NCBI GenBank assembly: GCA_963717765.1 | Contig: CAVQWX010000005.1 | Span: forward strand, 1 to 64,000 | Length of the DNA stretch: 64,000 bases | Direction of reading: 5' to 3' | DNA from: JACDER01 sp963717765 | GTDB lineage: Bacteria; Actinomycetota; Thermoleophilia; Gaiellales; Gaiellaceae | Shown here: positions 8,704-17,347 of the stretch, piece by piece | Position numbering within the stretch: the stretch's first letter is position 1 | Layout: every line of letters begins with the position of its first letter | Translations under genes and position numbers: made by a program | Notes under the pieces: model-generated | Database searches by the model: none | Told to the model about the DNA's origin: nothing | Seen by the model: only the letters and a program-made list of their open reading frames with translations

Positions 8704-9635
8704 AGCGTCAAGACGACGTTTCCGACCTTCTGGTGCGTGTCCACGTACCGGTGGGCCTCGACCACGTCCTCGAGCGGGTAGGTGCGATCGACTACCGCCC
8801 TGTACTCGCCGGCGGTGATCAGTCCCGCGAGCGTCTCGAGGTCCGGCTTCGTCCACCGGACGATCCCCAGCTTCGCGCGCTTCGTCGTCAGTGAGACCAG
8901 CGCGTCGTGCCAGAGGAAGCCGGGATCGGTCGTGACGTAGATCCCGCCCGGCTCGAGCGACGGCCGGACGTGCAGGAAGGTCGTCTTGCCCGCGGCATCG
9001 ACGATGGCGTCGTATCTGCGGCCGTTGCGGCGGAAGTCCTCGCGCTGGTAGTCGATCACGTCGTCGGCGCCGAGCGAGCGCAGGAGCTCGAGGCTCCTCG
9101 TGCTGCCGACGGCGGTGACGTGCGCGCCGAGGTGCTTCGCGACCTGCACGCAGCCGACGCCGATCGATCCCGATGCGCCGTAGACGAGGACGTTCTGACC
9201 GCGCTCGACCCCCGCGGTGCGCAGCAGCGAGATTGCACTCAGCGCGCCGTCCGGGACCGCGGCGGCGTCCTCGAAGTTCATCCCGTCGGGGATAGGGGCG
9301 ATCGCGCCGTCCGCGCGCACGCACACGTACTCCGCGTTGGTCCCCGAGCCGATGCCGAAGACGCGGTCGCCCGCCGAGAAGTCCTCGACGGCGGCGCCGG
9401 AGGACTCGACCTCGCCCGCAAACTCCATGCCGATATGTCCCGCCTTGGGGCGGAAGAAACCGTTGAAGAACCGGCCGATGAAGTACTCCATGCTCCGTCT
9501 TCCAGAGTCGCTCCTGCAGGCGGACGTCGCGCGGACGCGGACGAGCACCTCGTCCTCGCTCGGGACGGGCCTGTCTACCTCGGTGAGCCGCAGGACCTCC
9601 GGCGGCCCGTACCGGTCGAAGCGCACAGCCCTCAC
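8700..9635 (-). CDS. NAD(P)-dependent alcohol dehydrogenase / quinone oxidoreductase (MDR family)
   Basis: A 311-aa medium-chain reductase. GroES-like N-terminal domain (RYGPPEVLRLTEVDRPVPS), then a Rossmann fold with VLVYGASGSIGVGCVQVAK. The catalytic-zinc ligands of classical alcohol dehydrogenases are absent, so a quinone or enone reductase role is likely. It starts with GTG at 9635, overlapping the TGA of the upstream Nudix gene (GTGA), with AGGAGAGG upstream: a coupled two-gene operon. Confidence 0.82.
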   Translation of the reverse strand: MRAVRFDRYGPPEVLRLTEVDRPVPSEDEVLVRVRATSACRSDSGRRSMEYFIGRFFNGFFRPKAGHIGMEFAGEVESSGAAVEDFSAGDRVFGIGSGTNAEYVCVRADGAIAPIPDGMNFEDAAAVPDGALSAISLLRTAGVERGQNVLVYGASGSIGVGCVQVAKHLGAHVTAVGSTRSLELLRSLGADDVIDYQREDFRRNGRRYDAIVDAAGKTTFLHVRPSLEPGGIYVTTDPGFLWHDALVSLTTKRAKLGIVRWTKPDLETLAGLITAGEYRAVVDRTYPLEDVVEAHRYVDTHQKVGNVVLTL

Positions 9636-10354
9636 TGGTTGCCTCTCCTGATCGGCGCGCCGTGCCGCCACATCCGTCCTGCGCGGTAGAGCTCGGCCGG
9701 CTTGCCGCCCGTGGCCCCCGGACGCGCGCGCCGTCCCGTCGGGATGACCCAGCCGTCCTCGGCGAGGACGCTGCGGCGGAAATTGGCGGGATCGAGCTCG
9801 ACCCCCCATACCTCCTCGTACACGGCACGCAGCTCCGCCAGGGTGAACGTCGGGCCGACGAACGCGGTGGCGATTCCCGTGAGCCCGAGGTCGGTGCGGA
9901 CGCGTTCGGCGGCGTCCCGAAGGATGCGCCTGTGATCGAACGCGAGCTCGATTCTCCCGCTGAGAGCCTTCGAGATGGGGACGAGCTCCGCGGCGGCCGC
10001 GTCCGTTCCGCCGGCGATCCCCTGGACGTCGCGCAGCACCGCCAGGTACGCGATGGTCACGACGTTCATGCGCGGATCGCGCCCGGGGTCTCCGTAGGCG
10101 CCGAACTGCCGCAGCAGGCTCGCGCCGTCGACGCCGGTCTCCTCGAGCAGCTCCCGCTGGGCCGCGTCGTCGAGCGACTCGTCCGGCCGCTTGAACCCGC
10201 CGGGGATCGCCCACATGCCCTCGAAGGGCGGGACGCCGCGGCGAACGAGCAGGACGTGAAGCCGGGCTTCCACCAAGGTCAGGACGACGACGTCGACTGT
10301 GACCGCGAAGGCCGGAAACTCGGACGGATCGTATGTTTTTGTCACTACGACCAT
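9632..10354 (-). CDS. NrtR-like Nudix-domain transcriptional regulator
   Basis: A 240-aa protein with a Nudix domain at residues about 18-145 and a C-terminal winged-helix region of the NrtR type. The Nudix box is complete: G53, E59, R67, E68, E71, E72, G74. NrtR proteins sense ADP-ribose or related NAD metabolites and repress target genes; some keep hydrolase activity, which the intact box would allow. The start at 10354 lies within a 9-bp inverted repeat, suggesting autoregulation. It is coupled to the downstream MDR reductase gene. Confidence 0.8.
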   Translation of the reverse strand: MVVVTKTYDPSEFPAFAVTVDVVVLTLVEARLHVLLVRRGVPPFEGMWAIPGGFKRPDESLDDAAQRELLEETGVDGASLLRQFGAYGDPGRDPRMNVVTIAYLAVLRDVQGIAGGTDAAAAELVPISKALSGRIELAFDHRRILRDAAERVRTDLGLTGIATAFVGPTFTLAELRAVYEEVWGVELDPANFRRSVLAEDGWVIPTGRRARPGATGGKPAELYRAGRMWRHGAPIRRGNQ

Positions 10355-10376
10355 AACTTACACCAGGGTTATGGTC
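10349..10376 (-). promoter_or_regulatory. Inverted repeat over the start of the NrtR-like gene, candidate operator
   Basis: GACCATAAC (10349-10357), 10 bp, GTTATGGTC (10368-10376): perfect 9-bp arms. One arm contains the ATG of the regulator gene. The position suits an autorepression site at a leaderless or short-leader promoter. No Shine-Dalgarno sequence precedes the ATG. Confidence 0.6.
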
Positions 10377-10384
10377 TTGTCAAC

Positions 10385-10705
10385 CTAAACCTTGTGAACG
10401 CGCACCGCCGTGCCGTAGGCGCAGATCTCCGTCCACGCATTGCCGAGGTCCGACGCGTCGAAGCGCATGGCGACGATCGCGTTCGCGCCCTTCGCCTCCG
10501 CCTCGGTGGACATCCGCTCGATGACCTGCTGGCGGCTGTCGTGGAGCGCCGTTGTCATGCCCTTCAGCTCGCCGCCGACCATCGACTTCAGACCGGCTCC
10601 GAACTGCGAGAACATGTTCCGGGAGCGCACGGTCAGGCCGAAGACCTCGCCGAACACCTCGTCGATCTCGTAGCCTGAAATCTCGTTCGTCGTAGCGATC
10701 AGCAT
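10385..10705 (-). CDS. YbjQ/UPF0145-family protein
   Basis: A 106-aa protein. The family pattern is clear: TTNEISGYEIDEVFGEVFG near the N-terminus, then AEAKGANAIVAMRFD and a final beta strand (CAYGTAVRV). YbjQ-family proteins form pentameric rings and are annotated as putative heavy-metal-binding proteins; their role is unknown. ATG at 10705 has GAAAGGAGAA upstream. It is divergent from the MBL hydrolase gene 20 bp away. Confidence 0.88.
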   Translation of the reverse strand: MLIATTNEISGYEIDEVFGEVFGLTVRSRNMFSQFGAGLKSMVGGELKGMTTALHDSRQQVIERMSTEAEAKGANAIVAMRFDASDLGNAWTEICAYGTAVRVHKV

Positions 10706-10725
10706 CGTTCTCCTTTCTCGGGTGA

Positions 10726-11589
10726 ATGCGCGAAGTTAACTGCCAGCCGATCGATCTGCTGCACCAGGGCGTCCAGCGCGTCATCGGCGTGTATCTCCTG
10801 GAGACGGACGACGGCCCGGCCCTGTTCGACTCCGGACCGGCGCTCTGTTACGAGCGGCTGCGGGAGGAGGTCGACATCTCGGAGTTGCGGCATCTACTCC
10901 TCTCGCATATCCATCTCGACCATGCGGGCGCCGCCGGGCTGCTCGTGCGGGACAACCCGCAGCTACAGGTGCACGTCAGCGAGATCGGGCTCCCGCACGT
11001 GGTCGACCCGACGCGCCTGATTGCCAGCGCGCGCCGCATCTACGGGGACACGCTCGACGCCCTGTTCGGCGAGCCGGTTCCGGTGCCGGCGGAGAACGTC
11101 CACGTTGCCGGCCACCGCGAGCTCGGGCTCGTTTCCTTCCCCACGCCCGGCCACGCCTCGCACCACGTCTGCTGGATGGACGGGGACGGGACGCTCTATG
11201 CCGGCGACGCCTGCGGCGTGCGGCTGGAAGGAGCCCGGCACGTCATTCCGCACGCTCCTCCACCGGACGTCGACCTCGAGGGGTGGGAGCGAACGTTCGA
11301 CGACATCCTCCACCACCAGCCGGAGCGGGTAGGGCTTGCCCATTTCGGGGTGGTCGAGGACCTGGAGGAGGTGGCCGGCCACCTCGAGCGCGCCCAGGAC
11401 TACCTGCGCGTGTGGTCGGGCCGCGTCGAACGGGGGATGGACGAGGAGGAGTTCGTCCGCGATGCACGCCACGATTACGAGCTGGCCGAAGGCGAGCTCG
11501 ACGAGGAGCGGATCGCGCTGGCCGCGCCGTTCGCGCAGTCGTATCAGGGTCTCGAGCGCTACTGGAGGAAGAAGCGTGAGCTGGCCTGA
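10726..11589 (+). CDS. Metallo-beta-lactamase-fold hydrolase
   Basis: A 287-aa MBL-fold protein. The HxHxDH metal site is at residues 61-66 (HIHLDH), followed by FPTPGHASHHVCW and LYAGDACGVR, the other metal-binding histidine and bridging aspartate regions. Substrate unknown; the glyoxalase-II-like/YflN type is likeliest. It leads a three-gene operon and its 3' end overlaps the nucleotidyltransferase start by 14 bp. Confidence 0.85.
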   Translation: MREVNCQPIDLLHQGVQRVIGVYLLETDDGPALFDSGPALCYERLREEVDISELRHLLLSHIHLDHAGAAGLLVRDNPQLQVHVSEIGLPHVVDPTRLIASARRIYGDTLDALFGEPVPVPAENVHVAGHRELGLVSFPTPGHASHHVCWMDGDGTLYAGDACGVRLEGARHVIPHAPPPDVDLEGWERTFDDILHHQPERVGLAHFGVVEDLEEVAGHLERAQDYLRVWSGRVERGMDEEEFVRDARHDYELAEGELDEERIALAAPFAQSYQGLERYWRKKRELA

Positions 11590-12286
11590 GCCGGCCGCGT
11601 CGGTGCTCGACGAGCTCGTCCCGAGCGTCCGCGACCTGCTCGGACCGAACCTGCGCGGGATGTACGTCTACGGCTCGCTCGCCTTCGAGTGCTACAACCC
11701 CGCCCGCTCGGACGTCGACGTCCTCGTCCTTACGCGCCGGCGAATGGCGCCCGAGACGCGACGCGCGCTCTCCTCCCTGCTGCACCGGCTCCAGGAGCTC
11801 GCGCGGCTGGAGATCAGCTTCCTCTCCCGAGCTGATCTCGAACCCTGGCGCTATCCAACGCCCTACGACTACCACTTCTCCGGCTCAGCCGAGAAGCACG
11901 ACGGCGCCGGCGAGTACTTCGCCACCGAGATTGCGAACGTGCGGGTCAGAGGGGTCGCGCTCGTCGGGCCGCCCGCCACCGAGGTCTTCCCGGACGTCCC
12001 GCACGAGGACTTCCTCGACTCGATCGAGCGCGACCTAGTTTGGGCGCTCGACCACGTGGAGGAGCGCCCAGGGTACGCCGTTCTCAACTCCTGCCGCGTG
12101 CTCGCCTACCGGCGCGAGCGGACGATCATGTCGAAGGCCGACGCGGGTCGATGGGGCCTCCGCTTCGCGCCGCGAGAGTTCCACCCGCTGATCTCGGATG
12201 CGTCGGCCTTCTACCGAGGCGAACGGGACGGCGAGCTCGACCGAGAACGGGTCGCAGCGTTCGTCGACTGGGTCCGCAGTGCCTGA
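11576..12286 (+). CDS. Nucleotidyltransferase, aminoglycoside adenylyltransferase-like
   Basis: A 236-aa protein starting with GTG at 11576, with GGAGGAAGAAGC just upstream inside the MBL gene. The polymerase-beta nucleotidyltransferase signature is intact: YGSLAFE at 32-38 and SDVDVLVL with D46 and D48. The C-terminal half is helical with YAVLNSCRVLAY and WGLRFAPREFHPLI, as in ANT(9)/ANT(3'')-type enzymes. Such enzymes adenylylate aminoglycosides, but chromosomal homologues often have unknown substrates. Confidence 0.8.
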   Translation: MSWPEPAASVLDELVPSVRDLLGPNLRGMYVYGSLAFECYNPARSDVDVLVLTRRRMAPETRRALSSLLHRLQELARLEISFLSRADLEPWRYPTPYDYHFSGSAEKHDGAGEYFATEIANVRVRGVALVGPPATEVFPDVPHEDFLDSIERDLVWALDHVEERPGYAVLNSCRVLAYRRERTIMSKADAGRWGLRFAPREFHPLISDASAFYRGERDGELDRERVAAFVDWVRSA

Positions 12287-12674
12287 GCCGCCGGTCCCGT
12301 CCACTGTGGACGCGTTCCTCCGGCGGCCGAACCCGGCCGTGATCGCCACGCTGCGGCCGGACGGCTCGCCGCACACCGCCGCCACCTGGTACGACTGGGA
12401 GGACGGCCGCGCGCTGGTGAACATGGAGGGGACACGCCTGCGGCTGCAGTTCATGCGCCGCGACCCGCGCGTGTCGCTGACGGCGCTCGGGAAAGACAAT
12501 TGGTACGCGCACGTGAGCCTGCTCGGGCGCGTGGTGTCGCTGGAGGACGACCCGGACCTGGTTGACATCGACCGGCTCGCGGGGCGCTACACCGGCAAGC
12601 CGTTCCGCCGCCGGGACGCGCAACGCGTCAGCGCCTGGATCGAGGTCGACCGCTGGCACGCCTGGGATCTCTGA
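12279..12674 (+). CDS. PPOX-class pyridoxamine-phosphate-oxidase-like / F420-dependent protein
   Basis: A 131-aa split-barrel flavin/F420-binding protein. The N-terminal pattern RRPNPAVIATLRPDGSPHTA is diagnostic, followed by MEGTRLRLQFMRRDPRVSLT. Actinobacterial members often use F420. The GTG start at 12279 overlaps the preceding stop by 8 bp, so it is third in the operon. It is convergent with vapC immediately downstream. Confidence 0.83.
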   Translation: MPEPPVPSTVDAFLRRPNPAVIATLRPDGSPHTAATWYDWEDGRALVNMEGTRLRLQFMRRDPRVSLTALGKDNWYAHVSLLGRVVSLEDDPDLVDIDRLAGRYTGKPFRRRDAQRVSAWIEVDRWHAWDL

Positions 12675-13085
12675 TCACAGCGTGCCGAGCGGCGCGAGCG
12701 GGCGATGGGGCTGTCCCGTCACCGAGGCAATCGCCTCGAAGTCCCGGTCGTAGTGGCATACGGGCACCCCTGCAAGCTCGGCGGTGGCAGCGACGACCAG
12801 GTCTGTGCGGGTGACTCCGCGATGCTGCCCCTCATCCGCGAGCCGTTCCCACACATCGAACGCACGCTCCCACGCCGCCGGCGTGATCTCCAGTAGGGGG
12901 AGCGCCGAGAGGACGTAACGCAATTCCCTTAGGTCGGCGGCGCTGCGCGCCGTCCAGAGGAGCTCGAGCGTCACGATCGGGCAACCCGCGACTCGACCTG
13001 CCGCAACCCGGCTGTCGAAGTCGGATTCCACGGCGACATCGCGATGACGCGCCGTCCACGCGCTGGTGTCAGCGAGCTCCAACAC
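12675..13085 (-). CDS. vapC: VapC-like PIN-domain toxin
   Basis: A 136-aa PIN-domain RNase. The acidic site is complete: D6 (LADTSAW), the glutamate of TLELLWT, the aspartate of RTDLVVAA, and CHYDRDFEAIA. VapC toxins cleave tRNA or rRNA. The GTG start at 13085 overlaps the antitoxin 3' end by 17 bp, the usual type II antitoxin-first order. Confidence 0.9.
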   Translation of the reverse strand: MLELADTSAWTARHRDVAVESDFDSRVAAGRVAGCPIVTLELLWTARSAADLRELRYVLSALPLLEITPAAWERAFDVWERLADEGQHRGVTRTDLVVAATAELAGVPVCHYDRDFEAIASVTGQPHRPLAPLGTL

Positions 13086-13305
13086 CGGCCCGCCCGGGGC
13101 GGACCTCGCCGGTCGGCTTCCGCAGCCAGTCGCGCGCCTCGGGATCGGGCTCGAATCGACGGGCGAGAAGACGGCGGACCTTCTCCTGTCGCACTACTTC
13201 GGCGAGGGCGCGATGCACGGTCTCGGTCGTCTCGATCGTGCCGAGGACGTCCTTCGCCTGGCCGAGCAGCTCGAGGTCGAGGTTGATTGTCGTACGCTTG
13301 ATCAC
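13069..13305 (-). CDS. vapB: VapB-like ribbon-helix-helix antitoxin
   Basis: A 78-aa protein beginning IKRTTINLDLELLGQAKDV, the RHH/MJ-type antitoxin signature with the N-terminal DNA-binding strand, and a C-terminal tail to bind the toxin. GTG start at 13305. An imperfect inverted repeat (ATGTCC, 5 bp, GGACAT at 13346-13362) upstream could be the operator. Confidence 0.85.
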   Translation of the reverse strand: MIKRTTINLDLELLGQAKDVLGTIETTETVHRALAEVVRQEKVRRLLARRFEPDPEARDWLRKPTGEVRPGRAGVGAR

Positions 13306-13496
13306 GGCTCAAGTATACGCATGTTGCTCGTCAATTGGTACAGACATGTCCGCCTCGGACATATTCACGCGACCGCTTCAGCTCGCCAGGGGCACGCGTT
13401 CAAGCCACGCATACCGCGCACCGCGCGCCGGCGCCGTCGAGCGGGTCGATGAACGCTGGGATGGAAGCGACGAGCCCGGCCACAGCGAAGAGCCAC

Positions 13497-14531
13497 CTAG
13501 CCCGAACGCGCAATCGCGGCGCGGTAAGCATCCATGTAATCCTCGACCATCCGCTCCCGCGAGAACCGCTGCTCGACGTACGCGCGGCACTCGTACGGAT
13601 CCATCTCGTCGGCTTCCTCGATCTTCCCCGCAATCTGCCGGTAGTCGTCCACGACGATCCCGCCGCGGCTGTCCTCCTCGATCACCTCGGGCACGGCTCC
13701 CCACCGCGTCGCGATGACGGGCGTCCCGCAGGCCATCGACTCGATCATGACCAGGCCGAACGGCTCCTCCCACTCGATCGGGAAGAGCGTGACGCGCGCG
13801 TTCTGCAGCAGCTCGACCTTCTCCCCGTGGGAGACCTCGCCCAGGTACTCGATCCCGTTGCCGAGGTGCGGCCGGATGAGCTCCTCGAAGTACTCCCGCT
13901 CCCTCGTCTCTCGCCGCTTGCCCGCGATCTTGAGCGGCAACCCCGTCTCCATCGCGACCGCGATCGCACGGTGCGCGCCCTTGTCCGGGCTCATCCGCCC
14001 GAGGAACAGGAGGTAGTCGCCCCGGTGCGGCTTGCACGGATACATGGAGAGCTCGAGCGCGTTCGGGACGTTCGCCACCCACGGCAGGCCGGGCTTCGGC
14101 TTGCGCTGGTTGAACGAGATGGAGATGAAGCCGACCTGCGGGGAGACGCGCGCGATCTGCTCGTAGATCGGGCCGGCCTCGCCGTCGAGCGGCCCGTGCA
14201 GCGTGTGGACGACGGGCGTCGGGACGGCTCCGCCGAGCGCCGCTCCGGGCGGGCCGGAATGCTCGTGGATGATGTCGAACTCCTCGGCGCGCTCGTAGCA
14301 GGCGAGCGCATGGTGCACCTCAGGGAGGCTCTGGCCGATTCGGTGGCCCGGCGCCTCCGCGTAGACGTACGCGAGCTTCGCCTTCGTCATCGAGTCGCCA
14401 GAGGCGAAGAGCGTCACTTCCTGCCCGGCGTCCGCCAGCCCGTCGGCGAGCAGCGAGACGATCCACTCCGTCCCGCCATAGCCGGTCGGCGGCACGGGGA
14501 ACCAGACGGGGGCGATGACGGCGATCTTCAT
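13497..14531 (-). CDS. Glycosyltransferase family 4 protein
   Basis: A 344-aa GT-B enzyme. N-terminal acceptor domain (APVWFPVPPTGYGGTEWIV), middle YLLFLGRMSPDKGAHRAI, and the C-terminal donor-binding E-x7-E (EEPFGLVMIESMACGTPVI). It transfers an activated sugar to an unknown acceptor. ATG at 14531 overlaps the TGA of the upstream glucosidase gene (ATGA). The shared operon suggests polysaccharide or glycogen-type metabolism. Confidence 0.88.
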   Translation of the reverse strand: MKIAVIAPVWFPVPPTGYGGTEWIVSLLADGLADAGQEVTLFASGDSMTKAKLAYVYAEAPGHRIGQSLPEVHHALACYERAEEFDIIHEHSGPPGAALGGAVPTPVVHTLHGPLDGEAGPIYEQIARVSPQVGFISISFNQRKPKPGLPWVANVPNALELSMYPCKPHRGDYLLFLGRMSPDKGAHRAIAVAMETGLPLKIAGKRRETREREYFEELIRPHLGNGIEYLGEVSHGEKVELLQNARVTLFPIEWEEPFGLVMIESMACGTPVIATRWGAVPEVIEEDSRGGIVVDDYRQIAGKIEEADEMDPYECRAYVEQRFSRERMVEDYMDAYRAAIARSG

Positions 14532-16606
14532 CGAATCTCCTCCACCCCGACTGTTCCCTCTTCCAAGCGCACGTCCCAGGTGCGGTCGAAGGCGCGAATG
14601 CCGGTCAACCGCAGCCGCCGGGCCCACGACGGAAGCTCGGGCGCGGTCGTCACGAGGATCTGCTTCTCGCGGTCGGGCCGCAGGCCGAGGAGCACTTGCA
14701 GCAGCAGCACGGGCGTCCCCGCCGCCCACGCCTGCGGACGAGCGGCGGTTGGGTACGCGATCGGGAACGGGGTGTCTGCGCGCGGGAAGCCGGCGAAGAC
14801 CTCGGGGAGCTCGTAGTTGAAGTACGCGGCCGCGTCGAGGATGCGGCGCACGATGCGCTGCGTCTCGGGCCAGCGGGCGTACGAGGCAAGGCCCCAGGCG
14901 ATCAGGGAGTTGTCGTGCGGCCACACGGTCCCGTTGTGGTACGAGAGCGGGTTGTACGCGGCTTCGGTCGCGGCCATCGTCCGCACGCCCCAGCCGGACC
15001 ACAGGCCCGGCCCCATGAGCGCGTCGACCACCGCGTCCACCCGCTCGGGCGGGACGACCCCGCTCCAGAGGAGATGGCCCATGTTCGAGCAGGCCGCATC
15101 CACCTGCGCCTTCTCGTGGTCGAGGGCGAGCACGTAGTACCCGCCCTTCTTCTCCGTCCAGAACAGCTCGTTGATCTTGCGGTACAGCTCGTCCGCGTCG
15201 CGATCGAGCCGCTCGGCGAGCTCGCGGTCGCGCCAGACGTTGCGCGAGAGCTCGGCCATCCTCCGCTTCGCGTCGTACACGTACCCCTGCACCTCGACCG
15301 CGGCGATCGGAGGCTGGGCGAAACGCCCGTCCGAGAAGCGCTGGGAGTCGTAAGAGTCTTTCCAGGACTGGTTGTCGATTCCGCGCTCGCTGCGCCGCCG
15401 AAATTCGACGAGGCCGTCGCCGTCGAAGTCACCGTACTCGTCGATCCAGCGCAGCGCTTCCATCGCCGGCTCGCGCAGCTTCCGCACGAAGGCCGCATCG
15501 TCTGTCCACCGGTAGACCTCCGAGAGGAGGATGAGGTAGAGCGGCGTCGCGTCGACGGTGCCGTAGTAGCACTCGAACCAGTTCTGCGCTGCTTTCCCGT
15601 GGCGTACCTCGTGGACGATCTTCCCCGGCTCGGCGTCGATCATGGGGTTGTCCTCCTTGGACTGCAGCTCGGCGAGCGCTTCCAGGGCGGAGCGGGCGAG
15701 CTCGGGCCCGAAGAGCAGCGTCTGGAGGCACGTGATGATCGTGTCCCGCCCGAAGACCGTCATGAACCAGGGCATGCCGGCCGCGGGAAGGCGCCCGCCC
15801 GCCGCTCCCTCGCGCATGCGCAGAGCAGCGAGGTCGGAGACCGAGCGCCGGAACGCGTGCTCCAGCTCGTACCAGGCGGCATGCAGCTGCGGGACGCGCA
15901 GCCGCCACGCCGAGACCGAGTCCATGACGCGGTCGCGCTCGTCGCCGAAGCGCCGCTCGACATGCTTGGGCATGGCGACCTCCCCGTCGAGGGACGTCGC
16001 GACGTCCACGCGTAGGTTCCAGCGCTCCCGCGGCTTCAGCTCGATCTTGTACTTCACGGTCGAGCCGTTCGGCTCGCCCGGCGGCGAGAGCACGATCTGC
16101 GTCCGCGCCACGTTGCCGTTGCCGCCGTCCTCGAGCAGGAGCTGCCCGTTGTCGGCGTCGTAGTAGCTGGGGACGAGCGGGGGCAGTGGCTTCGCGTGCA
16201 GCGGGTCGCCGAGTGCGAAGTCGTGGTCCTTGACCTCGAAGATGTCCGCGAAGTCGGTTCCGAACTCCAGGCCGAGCTCGAAGGAGATCGTCTCGAGCGT
16301 CTGGTTCTCGACGGTGATGTGGTCCTGCATGCCTTCGCCGATGAAGCGGGTGCGCGCAATCGAAAGCTGGTCCTGCTTCAGCCCGTCCGCGAGGGGGTTG
16401 CGCATGTAGAACGCGGCCGAGAAGTACTCGACCTTGTCCGAGGAAAGGACGAGCGGGCGCTGGCCGTTGACGGTGAGGCGCAGCAGCGAGAGGAAGCGCG
16501 TGTCCTCGGCGAACAAACCGCCGGTCTCGAAGTCGATGTCGCCTCGCTCGTCGCAGATGCAGAAGGTCGAGCCCTCGAGGATCCCGAGGCGGACGCCGTC
16601 AGGCAT
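14528..16606 (-). CDS. Amylo-alpha-1,6-glucosidase / glycogen-debranching-type glycoside hydrolase
   Basis: A 692-aa protein. The N-terminal beta domain (GDIDFETGGLFAEDTRFLS) is of the GDE_N type; the C-terminal (alpha/alpha)6 barrel includes GMPWFMTVFGRDTIITCLQ, SWKDSYDSQ and NGTVWPHDNSLIAWG. These are the usual landmarks of bacterial debranching-type hydrolases. It lies between an SDR and a GT4 gene, overlapping both by a few bases, so all are one transcript. Natural substrate not resolved. Confidence 0.88.
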   Translation of the reverse strand: MPDGVRLGILEGSTFCICDERGDIDFETGGLFAEDTRFLSLLRLTVNGQRPLVLSSDKVEYFSAAFYMRNPLADGLKQDQLSIARTRFIGEGMQDHITVENQTLETISFELGLEFGTDFADIFEVKDHDFALGDPLHAKPLPPLVPSYYDADNGQLLLEDGGNGNVARTQIVLSPPGEPNGSTVKYKIELKPRERWNLRVDVATSLDGEVAMPKHVERRFGDERDRVMDSVSAWRLRVPQLHAAWYELEHAFRRSVSDLAALRMREGAAGGRLPAAGMPWFMTVFGRDTIITCLQTLLFGPELARSALEALAELQSKEDNPMIDAEPGKIVHEVRHGKAAQNWFECYYGTVDATPLYLILLSEVYRWTDDAAFVRKLREPAMEALRWIDEYGDFDGDGLVEFRRRSERGIDNQSWKDSYDSQRFSDGRFAQPPIAAVEVQGYVYDAKRRMAELSRNVWRDRELAERLDRDADELYRKINELFWTEKKGGYYVLALDHEKAQVDAACSNMGHLLWSGVVPPERVDAVVDALMGPGLWSGWGVRTMAATEAAYNPLSYHNGTVWPHDNSLIAWGLASYARWPETQRIVRRILDAAAYFNYELPEVFAGFPRADTPFPIAYPTAARPQAWAAGTPVLLLQVLLGLRPDREKQILVTTAPELPSWARRLRLTGIRAFDRTWDVRLEEGTVGVEEIR

Positions 16607-17336
16607 TGCGCAGGATCCTCGACGCGGTCGACTGGGCGAGCGCCTTGACGACGATCTCGTCCACGTTCACGTGCTGCGGCCGCGTCAGCGCGAAGAGCAC
16701 ACACTCCGCGATGTCTTCGGGAGTCAGCGGCTCGACGTCTGCGTACACATTCTTGGCCATTTCCGCGTCCCCGCGGAATCGAACCTCCGAGAAGTTGGTC
16801 TGGACGAGGCCGGGATCCACCGTGGTGAGGTGGATGGGGCGGCCCAGCAGGTCCTGCCGGAGCGCGTAGGTGAAGCCGCGGACGGCGTACTTCGAGGTGA
16901 CGTAGACGGCCGCGTTCTCGTAGGGCTCCCGGCCCGCCACCGAGCCCATGTTCACGATGTGCCCGCCGTCGCGAAGGTGCTGGAGACAGAGCCGCGTCAT
17001 CCGCAGCAGCCCGTTGACGTTTGTCTCCAGGACGGTCTGCTCGTCCTCCTCGTTGCTGTGCCAGAACGGATCGCGGCCCAGGGCGAGGCCGGCGTTGTTG
17101 ACGAGGATGTCGAGCCCGCCGCCCAGCTGCTCGAGCGCGGCGGCCACGAAGCGCTCGCTGCTCTCGGGGTCCGCGACATCGAGCTCGAGCGATACGACCC
17201 CCTCAGGCATCCGGTCGACGCGGCGCGCGCCGCCCGCCACGCGAGCACCCTCGCGGACGAGCATCCGCGCGATCGCCGCACCGATTCCACTGGATGCGCC
17301 GGTGACGATCGCAGTCTTTCCCTCGAGAACCGCCAC
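16599..17336 (-). CDS. Short-chain dehydrogenase/reductase
   Basis: A 245-aa classical SDR. The cofactor loop TGASSGIG is at residues 12-19, then LVNNAGLA, the serine of VNMGSVAG and the YVTSK catalytic pair. Closest in style to the YdfG/serine-dehydrogenase-like branch. GTG start at 17336, 11 bp after the CDF gene; overlaps the downstream hydrolase start by 8 bp. Substrate unknown. Confidence 0.9.
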   Translation of the reverse strand: MAVLEGKTAIVTGASSGIGAAIARMLVREGARVAGGARRVDRMPEGVVSLELDVADPESSERFVAAALEQLGGGLDILVNNAGLALGRDPFWHSNEEDEQTVLETNVNGLLRMTRLCLQHLRDGGHIVNMGSVAGREPYENAAVYVTSKYAVRGFTYALRQDLLGRPIHLTTVDPGLVQTNFSEVRFRGDAEMAKNVYADVEPLTPEDIAECVLFALTRPQHVNVDEIVVKALAQSTASRILRNA

Positions 17337-17347
17337 GAGGCGCGACT

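Noticed and set aside
7525..9828. 767-codon minus frame across metB and the MDR gene
   Set aside because: Low-complexity Arg/Ala-rich shadow of two well-identified genes.
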